From contig JAQGDQ010000629.1 in assembly GCA_030141605.1 (NCBI GenBank), forward strand, positions 59,773 through 123,772: a stretch of 64,000 nt of DNA, given 5' to 3'. A program made the position numbers and the translations under genes. The notes under the pieces were generated by a model. The model was not told the origin of the DNA. It ran no database searches and worked only from the letters and a program-made list of their open reading frames with translations. Positions 11,289 to 23,200 of this stretch are shown one piece after another. Source of the DNA: Tubiluchus corallicola. Taxonomy: Eukaryota; Priapulida; Priapulimorpha; Priapulimorphida; Tubiluchidae. Positions within the stretch are counted from its first letter, which is position 1. Every line of letters starts with the position of its first letter.

Positions 11289-14200
11289 CTGCAACAAAGA
11301 GTTGCGAGTACGGTCAGCAAACAAGAAAAGCATTGTTTAAGAAAGAAATCAAAACAAGTGAACATGTCAAGCATGCACCTATATAGAGACTAGGCATTAC
11401 ACAGACTATGTGTCTTGGCCGACAGCGGCTTCACGCGACGGAGACGCGGACATTGAGGCCATCATCAGCATCCCTCTGAGAGAACCCCTGAGTCGTTGCT
11501 GCAACAAAGAGTTGCAAGTACGGTCAGCAAACAAGAAAAGCATTGTTAAGGAAAGAAATCAAAACAAGTGAACATGTCAAGCATGCACCTATATAGAGAC
11601 TAGACATTACACAGACTATGGGTCTTGGCCGACAGCGGCTTCGACACGCGAAGGAGACGCGGAGATTGCGGTCATCATCAGCATCCCTCTGACAGAACCT
11701 CTACGTCGTTGCTGCAACAAAGTTGCGCTTGTGGTCAGTATGCAACAAATGCAATAACATTCATGTGCACTAGCAGGTTTCTACACTAATAAAAAGCAAC
11801 ATGCACTATCTTCAAAAAAACCACTACTACTGTTCTAACATTCTATAAGCATGCAGGACATAACATTGTAATGGATTGGTCTCACCTGATATGTACAATG
11901 AAGGGAAATGTATGTTTTGTAGCAAAAATACAATCTAACTACCATTGCGATTCTTGATACGAAAGCTGCTGGGTTACGACGTACTTGCCAGGCAAGTTAA
12001 ACAATACTATGCCTGTTTAATTAAAGGATGCATGACTGTAGGGAAAATTGTTTTTGTGAGTGGCCATTTTCATACAGCCTCGGGCAATTATCTCGCTGCA
12101 AGAGATGTTTAACTTCCGAAAGAGGATAAGACACCTTTGGTTCCATGCCTCATCTCGGAGAATTATCCCTGGTAATGAGCAATGTTCTGGTCCTACCACA
12201 GTCGGGCCCTGCAACTGTAGTCAGTGCCGAATCCAAATCTGCTGAGTGCCAGCAATGCAAAACAGTAAACAACAAAGATTTTACACAGGTGCCCAAAAGT
12301 ATTCAGGTAGTAATTAGTAATTACAATTACTTACCTCGTCTAATTCGTGTTTAACCCGTTCTTCCAAATCACGTATATCATCCATGGTTAGACCGTGCCA
12401 GTTGTCCATCCAGCAGAAAACTTGACGATGAAAGTTGCCGAACAGTCTAGGATAACACTGGAAAAATCACGGAAAGAGTAAAACGAGAGCTAGCACCACC
12501 AATCGGCAGTCAGAAAGTCGTAAGTTCAATTCCCACAGTAAGATGTTTGTGTTTTTTCTTTTATTTTGCGGTGATTATAACACTTTCGACGAACAGTGGC
12601 TTAAAGGACAAGAAAATGGCAAACCAAAATAAGCCTCAGAACATTTGCAAATAAAAAATTATATCACCTAGGTATAATCTTAAGACTTAAGCGAATAAAG
12701 TACTCGCAGTAAACGTTGGCACAGACATGTTTCATTTAGACTGCTAATTGAAAAGCCAGTATGTGACTGATCACGTGACATGACGTCACTCGAACACAGT
12801 CGCAGTGAGTTCTGAGCACGTGCACTACAAAGATTTGTGTTGTGGTTCTGTGACGCCATCTCATATGGCGCCGCTGTGACAGTCTCGCGGGAGTATTTAG
12901 AATGAAAACAAACAGGAAATTCTTTAATGTGAGTATGATAAACGCTTAAGATTGCCTCTAACCATTATAAATCTTCTGAGACTTGCTTTAACTAGGCCTT
13001 TTCTTGTCCTTTAAAACCTATAACAATACTTTTCGTTGCTTTTCATTATTAGTACTATCATTCCAATTTCCCAAACTTTGATAAGATCGCTGAATTTCAT
13101 TCTACGTTGTTCATAAAGTACGAAAATGTTCTGGCATAGTGCCTGCCATACTTGGGTCTTTTTTATTAATACTAAATATAAAGGTGTTTAAGCATCAAAG
13201 TCACCATCGAGGTGAGATTTGGCACACGAGCATCAGCAGCGGCTTTCAGTCTCGTGATAAATCTAGCGCAGAAGTCTTAGTATCCGGATACGCTCTCGGT
13301 CTTACATGAGACCTGGACACCCCTGACAGGGATGTGAATGAGAAATTGCAAAGAACTCTGAAGCAGGCAGGGGGGGTCACCTAGCCCCCCAATGGGGTTG
13401 AGGGGAAAGCCCCCTTGGAGCCAGCAACAAACTGCAATTTTGTGACCATAGAGAGCCTCTAAGTAGAGTTAAAATATCAATTACCTTGTTTCATGCATAA
13501 TTTAAAATACCCAACTATCAAGGATACATGATACCTAATTGTCTCAAAAATGCCTAAGTACTGGCCGCTCCTATGCAAAAGTATATAAAAACTGTCTGCA
13601 ATTGACTCAAATAACTCCGCACAATTGATTCTATATTATTATACATAGTGATGTACACGTGGTTACACTGATGTACTGATGTAAACAAAGTGACGGCCTG
13701 CCACCTAGCGGCCAGCTTGTGAAATAAAAATTTTCTCAACGAATTTACGCGATTTACAAAAATGTCACTACTGGTCTTCCAAAAACTTGGAATTCCGCGT
13801 ATTCGCGGAAAATTCTCAACCCTGCACTAATTCTATTCCCTGTGATGGCACAAGTCATGACTAGGCACACGAGCATTAATATCGATGCCTCATCTCTGTC
13901 TTATATTAGACATAGTGGCATAGTTAATGGGGGAGTGGCAAGGGGAGCAATTCTCAAAATTTGGCGCCCTTTCGACAACCTGCCTTATTACTTCATTGCA
14001 GCCTCCCTGTTTTTTAGTTTTTTTTAGTTTTTCGTTTATTATTATCACATGCAGTACAATATAATGGCATTAAGCACACAGTGACATCAAAATTATCACG
14101 TCATACTGTAATAAATTATTATATTTCATACACTATCGTTATCATAAAAGAATAATTGTACTGCGGTGGGCTAGAGAAGCAAAGACTTGTATAAGCCCAC

Positions 14201-17200
14201 TGTCACGTGAACCCGATAAAAAAAGAATGGATGAGTGAACAAAAATAAAGAACTGGGAGAAAGATTAGATCATACAGGAAGGATAGAAGGATGTGTTAGT
14301 GGAAATGGTAGGAAGAAAAGATTGTTCCAAGGATCAAATTGCCCCAAATATTATTATTCTAATATATTCTTGTCACACACTGATACTACTGGAATAGACA
14401 AACATATAATTGCTTCACGTGTCACGGTGCCATTTTATGTGCTTGCTCCCCCCTAACTTTAGAACTTGGCTACGCCCTGCTTAGATATGCCGCCTAACTC
14501 TTAGCAATGGTAATGGTGGCATAATTAAAGCACAAGAGAACCCTTCATAAACATAGCTTAAAAAATTCGATTTGAGATTTTATATCACTTACAAACTGCC
14601 TTTTTGCGTGCAGGACTTCAATCGGCAGTCACGCTGTGTAAAACATGTAAATTTAAACTCCCGCGATGACCGTTAGACACAGCCATTTTCACGACAGGTC
14701 ATTTGAAACAAGTTTAGGTAACATTTTGTAAAGTTTGAAAAAATAATCAGAGCATTCGTAGTGCACAAGTCACTAATAAATAAAATTTAATATTACTGCA
14801 TCTTGTCAGTAAGATTAAAAATATGTTTTTAGTTACTGATAGGTGCACCCTGCAGGGTGAGCCAGGAACATTTTACCAATTGGTGAAAACATTTTAAATA
14901 ATTAATAATTTTCTTTTCTAGTTACATAAGTCTTTTTAGCAGGTAAGCGAAAATTTAAGTAATATAGATTTGCACGGAAAATCATTTGAGACATAATTTA
15001 ACATTGCTTTTTCTTCCCCTGATTTACGTTTGGTACATGACGTCATGTAATGGCGACTTTGGAACAGTATTGCGGGAGGTTTAAAATGAGAACAAACTAA
15101 ATTTCCTTTCAGTGCGAGTAAGATATACACATAAAATGCTGTAAAGTAATATAATTTTTTAAGGCGATTTTTTTAAAACCTACTTCAGGTACCCCTTTTC
15201 TTGTCCTTTAAGCAAAGTATTGGTCAACCTTTACTCATAAGTACATAGGTTAATACTGTAATGGCAAGGTCTAAGTTTCATATTGAGATCTTGAATGCAC
15301 CTCTACGCAAAGGCATGTCTCAAAAGCGAAACCATGACAACAGTTACAGCTTCTCACATTTCTGTGCATTGCAAACCAGACATTTGTAATGGAGCATCGC
15401 TCATCAACAAAGATAATCCTCTAAGATGAGCCAGTGAACCAGCAGAGGAGTCACGTTCCACTGCACGTACAACCTTCCTCAACGAGGTACTAATGATACC
15501 GCCTGATGTAAGTTGGTATTGAACCAAGGTTGCCACATACCATTGGCGAGAAAGCACACGAGTGCTTATCCACTCAACCATGAACTGTTTAAATTTATGA
15601 TACTAAAACAATCACAACACATTGCACAATGCTAGTAATATATTCTAACTAATCACAATGCAAAGTTCCCACAGAATCTTAAAATAAATTTCCCGGACTT
15701 TTCCCTGCTCTATCAAATATTGATTTTCCATGACCAGGATAAGCAGAAATTGCATTACCACTATACATATTCAAACATTTTTGTCTATGGACATTCATAC
15801 ACCTACTGATATATAACGTGTCGGCACAGTTGCAGTAGTGCTAAGGAAATTACACTAATCACATTAAATCAACTTACTTTTTTAATCCAATCATTATTTT
15901 TAGAACAGAAATTGAAACTGGGAGCCTGCCTAAGTAAAATTTCATTTGAACACGAATCTCTGAAAAATATGTTTGGAAAAATATCAGTCCACGGTGATTA
16001 TTTTTTCAACCCTTTCCAATTTCCCCGACTATTTCGCCTCATTTCCATCATTTTCCCTGACTTTTGAAATTATCTTTTCCCTTGACTTTTCCATGACTTT
16101 TCAGGATAGCCTGTATTTTTCCCCGACCGTGGGAACCCTGCACAGGTATGTTACAAAACACTTACACTTTGTATAAAATTCTCCACTCGGTTCTGCAACC
16201 CCCACCATTTAAAATGTACAGTAACTAGTTTATAGCAGCACATCACAGGATTCATACCGTCCCACCATTTTGGTCCTAGTAACGGACCACGGCCGGTCTT
16301 TTTTGATTTAAATTTCTTGGGATCCTCACTAGCCTTGTAATCCTGAAATAATAAAAGTTGATGAAACTTTAATTATCGTGCGGCAGCAGAATTGAAATGA
16401 CCAACTGTTCTCTTGTCCTAATATGGGCACTGTGTATGAAACTGTACAGTGTCGTTATGGCTGAGCGAAAAAAATTGGTATCGCAGCATTGCGTTTAATC
16501 ACAGTACATACTAAGGCTGTAACGATACACCTAAGTCCCGATATGATAATAATAATATGACAATAATCTTTATTTAAATTCGGTTTTCTGGAACAACAAT
16601 TAACATAAGCTCAGAAGAGCTTTTGGGCCGACAGTAAACAACAACATAAAACTACATAACAGACACTATTGGTTGGCATCCTTCTGTCTCGGAAGACAAT
16701 GTAGTGTGTGCCAAGAGCGTCAGTTATTGATTACATTGATGGAGCTGCAGCATCGACTGGGGCTGAGCAATCGGATCCTTGAACCTCTGGAGTGGCCTCT
16801 CAAGGGCGTACGCCTGGGCAAGGTGTATGGAAATCCTGAGTTGCCCAGACAACAGCAACACCCTCTCTTTCTCCCTGGTGTAGTCCAAAGGAAGGCAGAG
16901 CGATACATTTGGCACCAGGTTGGCTGCAGGAGTCAGTGATCATGCTGCACTGATCCGCCTTTGGGATTCCGCCACTCCTGATTTGGAAGGTTTACTCCTC
17001 TACACATGGCCTTTGGGTACTTGACCTCCTTTGCCCTCTAGCCATTGGCTGCTTGTGCAACTCCTCCGCCTAGTATCGAGATACAGTGTGGGCATCCCGC
17101 AAGTCTACAGCACCTGGTATTCCTAGGTGGTCACCCATCCAAGTACTAACCAGGCCCCACATTGCATAACTTCAGTGATCAGACGAGAAGCGGTGTTTTC

Positions 17201-20200
17201 AACGTGATTTGGCCATAGTCACAGAGACTATTATTACCCCACTTTTACCCTAAATACCACTCGCCAGGCAGAGCAACAGCAGGTACCATTTTTAAAGTCT
17301 TTGGTATGACCTGGCCACTGTATCAAACTCCCGACCTCCCAGACAGAAAGTGAATGCGTTCAGACGGACCAAACCGTCGATATGATGCATATCACAATAC
17401 TAATAGCACGATATGATACGTATCATGATACACATTGAGTTAACGTTTGAAGGCTTTAATAAAAAAAACAAGGTAAGTTGTTGCTTAATCTAATATATAT
17501 TTATATATGTATATATTAGACTTATGAAACTATCTTAAGATTGCTAAGTGCTAAAACAATTCAGCAAACTGTTTGATTTCTGTTTATACTCTTGTATTAT
17601 TATTATTATTGTAAGCTACCGTGTGTGCAAAACATTTCAATGCTGTTGATTTAAAATATGCTGGTGCATTTTATACTCCATATTTACTGCAAGCCATTTC
17701 AGAAACTTACAAGCAAAAATATAATTTGCTACAACATATATGCACATTTGTGTTTTCAATGGCTTCAGCAGCAGGTGTCTATGTCAAGGTCAAGTCTCTC
17801 CTCTGCTCCTCTCCTTGTGCTCACTGCACTGATTATGACCACGGAGTTCAACTGTGTTGTTTTCACTCTGTGGAGTTAAACTACAGGACATTCTACACCT
17901 GTAGCTTGAATTATTTCTCACAGTTTTTATCAGCTGGCAGTCAAGCATCTCCTAAATATCAATGATTCAGATTATCGTGATACTGGTTCACTTTGACGAA
18001 TCGTCACGGAAGATACCACGATGCATCGATGCAGGCCTAGCACATACACTATTTATCGCATTTCATATTTTTTCTGCACGGACTCAGTGCTTATGCAACT
18101 GCTTTCACAATCGACAAAACTCACAGTAACCCACAACTAATCCTACTTACTTAACTGTTACCTACTTAGCATTTACATCGCAATACCGCAAAGATACCAA
18201 AACGACGGAGTGATATACAATATCCAGCCCTAATTTTCATTGCCTCACTAACAGCTACATACAGCCACCAAGCTTCTAGAATGCATTCTTGTTTATTAAC
18301 CAAATCTTGAGAGAGAGATTCTCTGTTTATTCGGCGCAAATTTCACCAAGGGTGTCAGTTTTGATAAATTTTTACTAAAATCTGTATACTTGCAAACAAG
18401 CAAATGTCTTTAACATAATATCAACAAGAAGCTATAGTTTGTCTTTATACAAACTACAAACATTCCTACAAAGTGCAGATCGGCTTACAAGTATTGTGGA
18501 AAATTCTTTCCGCCCGCAAACCACCACGAAAAGAGGTAACCATGTTTATAAAACGGCTGTGTTACCAAAACTGAAACCGAAACAGAAATTTCTGAAACAT
18601 GGGAAACCGAACCGAAGCCGAACGGAAACTATTTTTGCAAAAACCAACTATTGTCAAATTTGAAAAAAATCTGAACTAAATAAAATACTTTGTTTTTGCT
18701 TGTTTGCTTTTATTTGCTTGATAAAGTAGCTAGGCAAAAAATCCTAACCAAAAAAGTAGAACGATGTTTATGGTTAAAGATCGTGATGCTTTAAAAAATT
18801 GACAAATTTTATTTTGTGAATATTTTGTTGGCTATATTTCATAAATTATCAAATTAAACTTGGTCTTATTCAAATTATACTTTGGTATTTCGGTTGATTG
18901 TGCCTGGAGACCTTAAAGCTTCACAGTAGTGAGTATTGAAGATATGCCGCATTGCCGTAAAGAGCATGTTACAAATGGTACAAAAAGTTAAATAAACGAT
19001 ACTTACGCTCTATTTGAACTATTTTATTGCAATTGTAATACTTAATGTAGTAAAATTAGCCAAAATTTTTAGACGATTTTTAACATCTAAAAGAAAAATA
19101 GGTAAGCTGGATAAATACTATTAAAGCCTTGGAAAAATGCTACCGAAAATTACCGAAAGTTTTGGCTACGAAACTTAATAATTTTCGACAAAAATGAAAC
19201 TGAACCGAAAGTGTAATTATTGGCAAACCGAAACGAAATTTTCCGAAAGTTTTGGCTACGAAACTTAATAATTTTCGACAAAAATGAAACTGAACCGAAA
19301 GTGCAATTAATGACAAACCGAATGGAATTTTCATTTCTGTAACATCCCTGTAATAAAACTGCATGGTCCTTGCAAGAAAAGTATATGTGAAGTATATTTA
19401 AACAGAAAAAAAGTTTTGATACCTTTGGTAGAACGGGGTCATTGGCTATGTCCATTATGAGTACTTGTCGCTTCCGTAGCTTATCTGCGGGTAACATGTG
19501 TGCCTGCCAAAACACAAGAACGTGCAAAGTTGAAAAACACTGATCAATGTTAATTAAAGCACTAAGATACAGTATACCAAATTTTAATCAAAACATGGGG
19601 TTCTATAAAAGTGAAATTTGCAATAATTACTTAAGGTAGTTGTTTGCAGAAACAGAACCATAACTCCAGCGCATTGTGTTCACTTGACACAGCAAACATC
19701 AAAACGGCCACATAATCAAATAATCTGCTGTGCTGCGTAGCACATAAATTACCCAACAAGCAAGTCTGGAATCTTCATGCTCTTTCATGTAACTCGGTCG
19801 TCAGGGCAACTCAAACTTAGAAATGTGAAGTGAAGTACGGTAAGTCCTAGCTTAATGGTTCCAGGAAAACGCGACGTTAAGTGAAGCGTCGTTAAACGAA
19901 ACCAAAACTTCCATAGAAGGTAATGTAAAAGAATTGAGATACGTTCCAAATAGAAAAGTCAACACTGCTTAAATCAGATAAGTTAAACATTCTATGAGTT
20001 TTATTCATATTTCTACTGATTAATGTCTTCCTGTTTGCCTAAAACCACCTATATATTTTACTTATTGATACCTAGCCATAGCAGTTTCTCTTTCGTTGAT
20101 GTTTAAGCCAGGGATGAGAATGACATATTGCAAAAAACTCTGAAACAGGCCGGGGGAGCCAGCAACAAATTGCAATTTTGTGACCATAGAGAGCCTCTAA

Positions 20201-23200
20201 GTGGACTTAAAATATCAATTACCTTGTTTCATGCATAATTTAAAATACCCAACTATCAAGGATACATGATCGTGAAGCTTCAAAAAATTAACAAATTTTA
20301 TTTTGTATACATTTTGTTGCCTATATTTCACAAATTATAAAATTAAACTTGGTTTTATTCAAATTACGCTTTTTTTTTGGTTTTTTGTGTCTGGAGGCCT
20401 CAAAGCTTCACATTTGTCAGCAATGAAGATATGCCGCATTGCCGTAAAAGGCATGGTACAAATCGTACAGATTACCAAATAAACGATATTTACGCTTCAT
20501 TTGAACTACTTTAGCCAAAATTTTTCAGAGATTTTTAACATCTAACAGATAAAAGGTAAGCTGAATAAATACCTCGAAAAATGCTACTGGAAGTTTCGGT
20601 TACGATTTCGACGAAAACGAGGTTTAACCCCGAAAAATGTTCTCAACGAATTTACAAAAATGGCACTACTGGTCTTCCAGAAACTCGGAATTCCGCGTAC
20701 CCGCGGAAAGTTCTCACCCCTGGTTTAAGCCTAGTCAGCAGTTAAAACACTGCAAAATCAATCCCTCGCGTGACCTTGGGAATTTTACATACATACTTAG
20801 TCTCGTTCCTACAGCAACGGGTTGCAGGCAAAATTGCTCGCTGATCACTCGATAGTTGATACAAACCATTAGTAATGCAGTAGTAGCGTCAGTAGTCAGT
20901 CGGGAAGCAAAAACATGTAAAATAATTACACTGTTTACATTACTAGTGCATTTTTAGAACAGAATAATGCAATAGGTGCTGCTTTAATGCATCAAATTAG
21001 GTAAATCTTGTTAATCAAATAAAAATTTGCCTTGAACAAAGTAAAAAAATTGTCATTAAACTGTAACGTGCATTGTTAAGTGACAAAAGGTGTCAAATTA
21101 CTGGCGTCATCAAAACGAAACGTCGTTAAGGGAAGAGTTACTGTATTTCTGTTTTTCAAATTGCAGTTAAAATACTCACATTTTCTTGATTGCCAGTATC
21201 AGGACAATGTATCGTTTCTATACAAATTTCAAAGTTTTCCTTCATATAGTCTGGATTCTGAAAAAAAACAGCAGAAATTAGTGCACTGGTATAGTCAAAA
21301 TATGTACAGTTTAAGATAATACATACTTTAAAGCAAAACTGGACCATGCAAAGCATTTTAGAAAAGTTGAACAGCCGTGGGAATGGGGTTGCTTCGCAAC
21401 TAGTAACGCTAGGCAGCCAGGCAGCATCTGAAGCCAGATGCACTCCATAATACTGAACTGTATGGTATGCTCCAAAGCAAAATCACTTGTAGATCATTGA
21501 TGTTACGTGTGTTTAGTTGATTATTCTCCATTCTTATAAAATGATTGCATATTATAAATTAGTACAGTGTCTTTTCTAAAAACTGGTTTTTAAATATAAG
21601 TACATGCTTATTTATGAATTGTGTGCACGTGCGTGCATGCGTGTGTGCCCGCATCTGTGTGCATGTGTGGAAATAAAATTAATATTTAATATTAGTATTC
21701 AATAATGAACAACTACTTGTTTATTTACAAGATTCTCTATTAGTAACACACCACAAGAAGTTACTGTGCAAACGTGCAAAAGTCAACGTGGACCAGGTAA
21801 AAAGCAACTACGTAGTGAAAGGGTTAAGCAGCGCACACTTACAGAAAGCCAGGGCCTTACAGACAGCTTTTTGATTATTGCTTTCTTATATTTTTGCAAG
21901 TCTAAATTATAACATAAAGTAAACTCAACATGCTAAATAACTTGTCTTTTCCTTTAATCAAATCATAACAGAGATTTTAAAAAATTAAGCTTGTATTTTG
22001 CGATCATGATACAAAGTTGTCGCCAAGAATTAATACTTACTATTACCCATCTTAGTTATTAAATGGCTAAAAGTGTATCAGTGAAGAATTTTAAATCTTA
22101 AAGGACAAGTAAAGAGGTACCTGAGGTAGGTTTCAGAAAAATTGCCTTAGAAAATTATATTACTTTATTACAATTTCATGCGTATATCGTACTCTCGTAA
22201 AAAATATTTACAGTTTGTCTTCATTTTAAATCTCCCGCAGTACTGTTCCGACCGTGCCATTTCACGGCGTCACTATGTAAATCAGGTGAAGAAAAGGAAA
22301 TCTTAAGCCACATCACAAAAAACTTTCCACGCAAAATTATATTACTTAGCATTTTGCTTACCTGCTGGAAGTACTTATGTAAATGAACTAGAAAATGACT
22401 TATGTAACTAGAAAAGGACTTACGTAAATGTAACTAGAAAAGAAATTTTTTAATTATTTGAAATGCTTTCACCAATTGGTAAAATGTCGTTGATTCACTC
22501 TCCAGGGTGCACCACTCACTAACCAAAAACGTATTTTTAATCTTACTTACAAGATACAGTAATTTTAAATTTATTTAGTTAGTGAAGTGTGCGCTACGAA
22601 TGCTATGATTATGTTTTCAGTTTACACAATGTTATCTAAACTTATATCAAATGACCTGTCGTCAAAATGGCTGCGTCTAATGGTCATCGCGGGAGCTTAA
22701 ATTTACATGTTTTATACAGCGTTACTGCCGACGCAAGGCCTGCATGGAAAAACCAGTGTGTAAATGGTATAAAATTTCAAGACGAATTTTTAAGCTTTAT
22801 GTAAGTTGAGGATTTTCTTGTGGTTTAAAACATTCTCGGTAGCTTAATACGTGACAACGTCAATACTTACCGAAATTACGGTTTTGCAGTACGGATAAGC
22901 GTTCCAGGCTTTTTCATGTATTTCTAATGAACCCTTTGGAGCTAGCATTCGAATGAACATGGGTACTTTACTGAAATCACAATGAAAAGTATAAATAATT
23001 TACACAAAAAACGAGAAATCAATAGACATCATTTCTGAAACGTTTCCGAATTTTCTGTGAGCAGTTTCTACAATATTACTAGTTAAATATACAAATGCAT
23101 GGAAAGCGACATATTAGAATGCAGTCAGCAATGCATTAAAGATAATTTCTATTCATAGCTTACATACTAAACTGGTTTCAATACATAATTTAACAGTTTA

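Larger units (their letters stand above)
11208..11730 (-). repeat. Tandem triplication of the PITP terminal exon, ~210-bp units
   Basis: Three units, each with the exon and ~115 bases of upstream intron. Shared intronic words include TACGGTCAGCAAACAAGAAA and AGCATGCACCTATATAGAGA. The units are in the same orientation and regular phase (exon 5' edges 11711, 11498, 11288). Confidence 0.92.
16548..17377 (-). mobile_element. tRNA-derived SINE, interrupted
   Basis: In minus orientation it begins near 17377 with the tRNA-like head (GACGGTTTGG..., mutated boxes), then GGTACCTGCTGTTGC, then AGTGGGGTAATAATAGTC, and ends in an ATT-rich tail at 16548. The same family is intact at 58087..58452. Target duplication CGATATGAT lies at 16539..16547 and 17378..17386. 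It is split by the 5S-derived element 16671..17220. Confidence 0.75.
16511..18038. mobile_element. hAT-like MITE (AGGCTGTAACGAT ends) carrying nested SINEs
   Basis: The left end CTAAGGCTGTAACGATACAC and the right end, reversed AGGCCTGCATCGATGCATCG, are imperfect inverted repeats of a common hAT terminal pattern. The flanks AGTACATA (16503..16510) and AGCACATA (18039..18046) match at 7 of 8 bases, the expected target duplication length. Most of its length is a tRNA-SINE with a second SINE inside; the remaining body has ATCACGATA-type words. Confidence 0.55.

Noticed and set aside
12017-12354. Overlapping 61-69 codon frames on both strands in the last PITP intron, and a faint 5S-like word (TTTCGGAAGTTAAACATC)
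   Set aside because: No protein family recognised, no fitting splice phase, and the 5S likeness is too short to support a feature.
16673-16939. 88-codon plus-strand frame
   Set aside because: Lies wholly in the body of the 5S-derived SINE, antisense to it.
17101-17220. A functional 5S rRNA gene
   Set aside because: Several substitutions in the A-box half, fused to a SINE body and flanked by a target duplication within another SINE.
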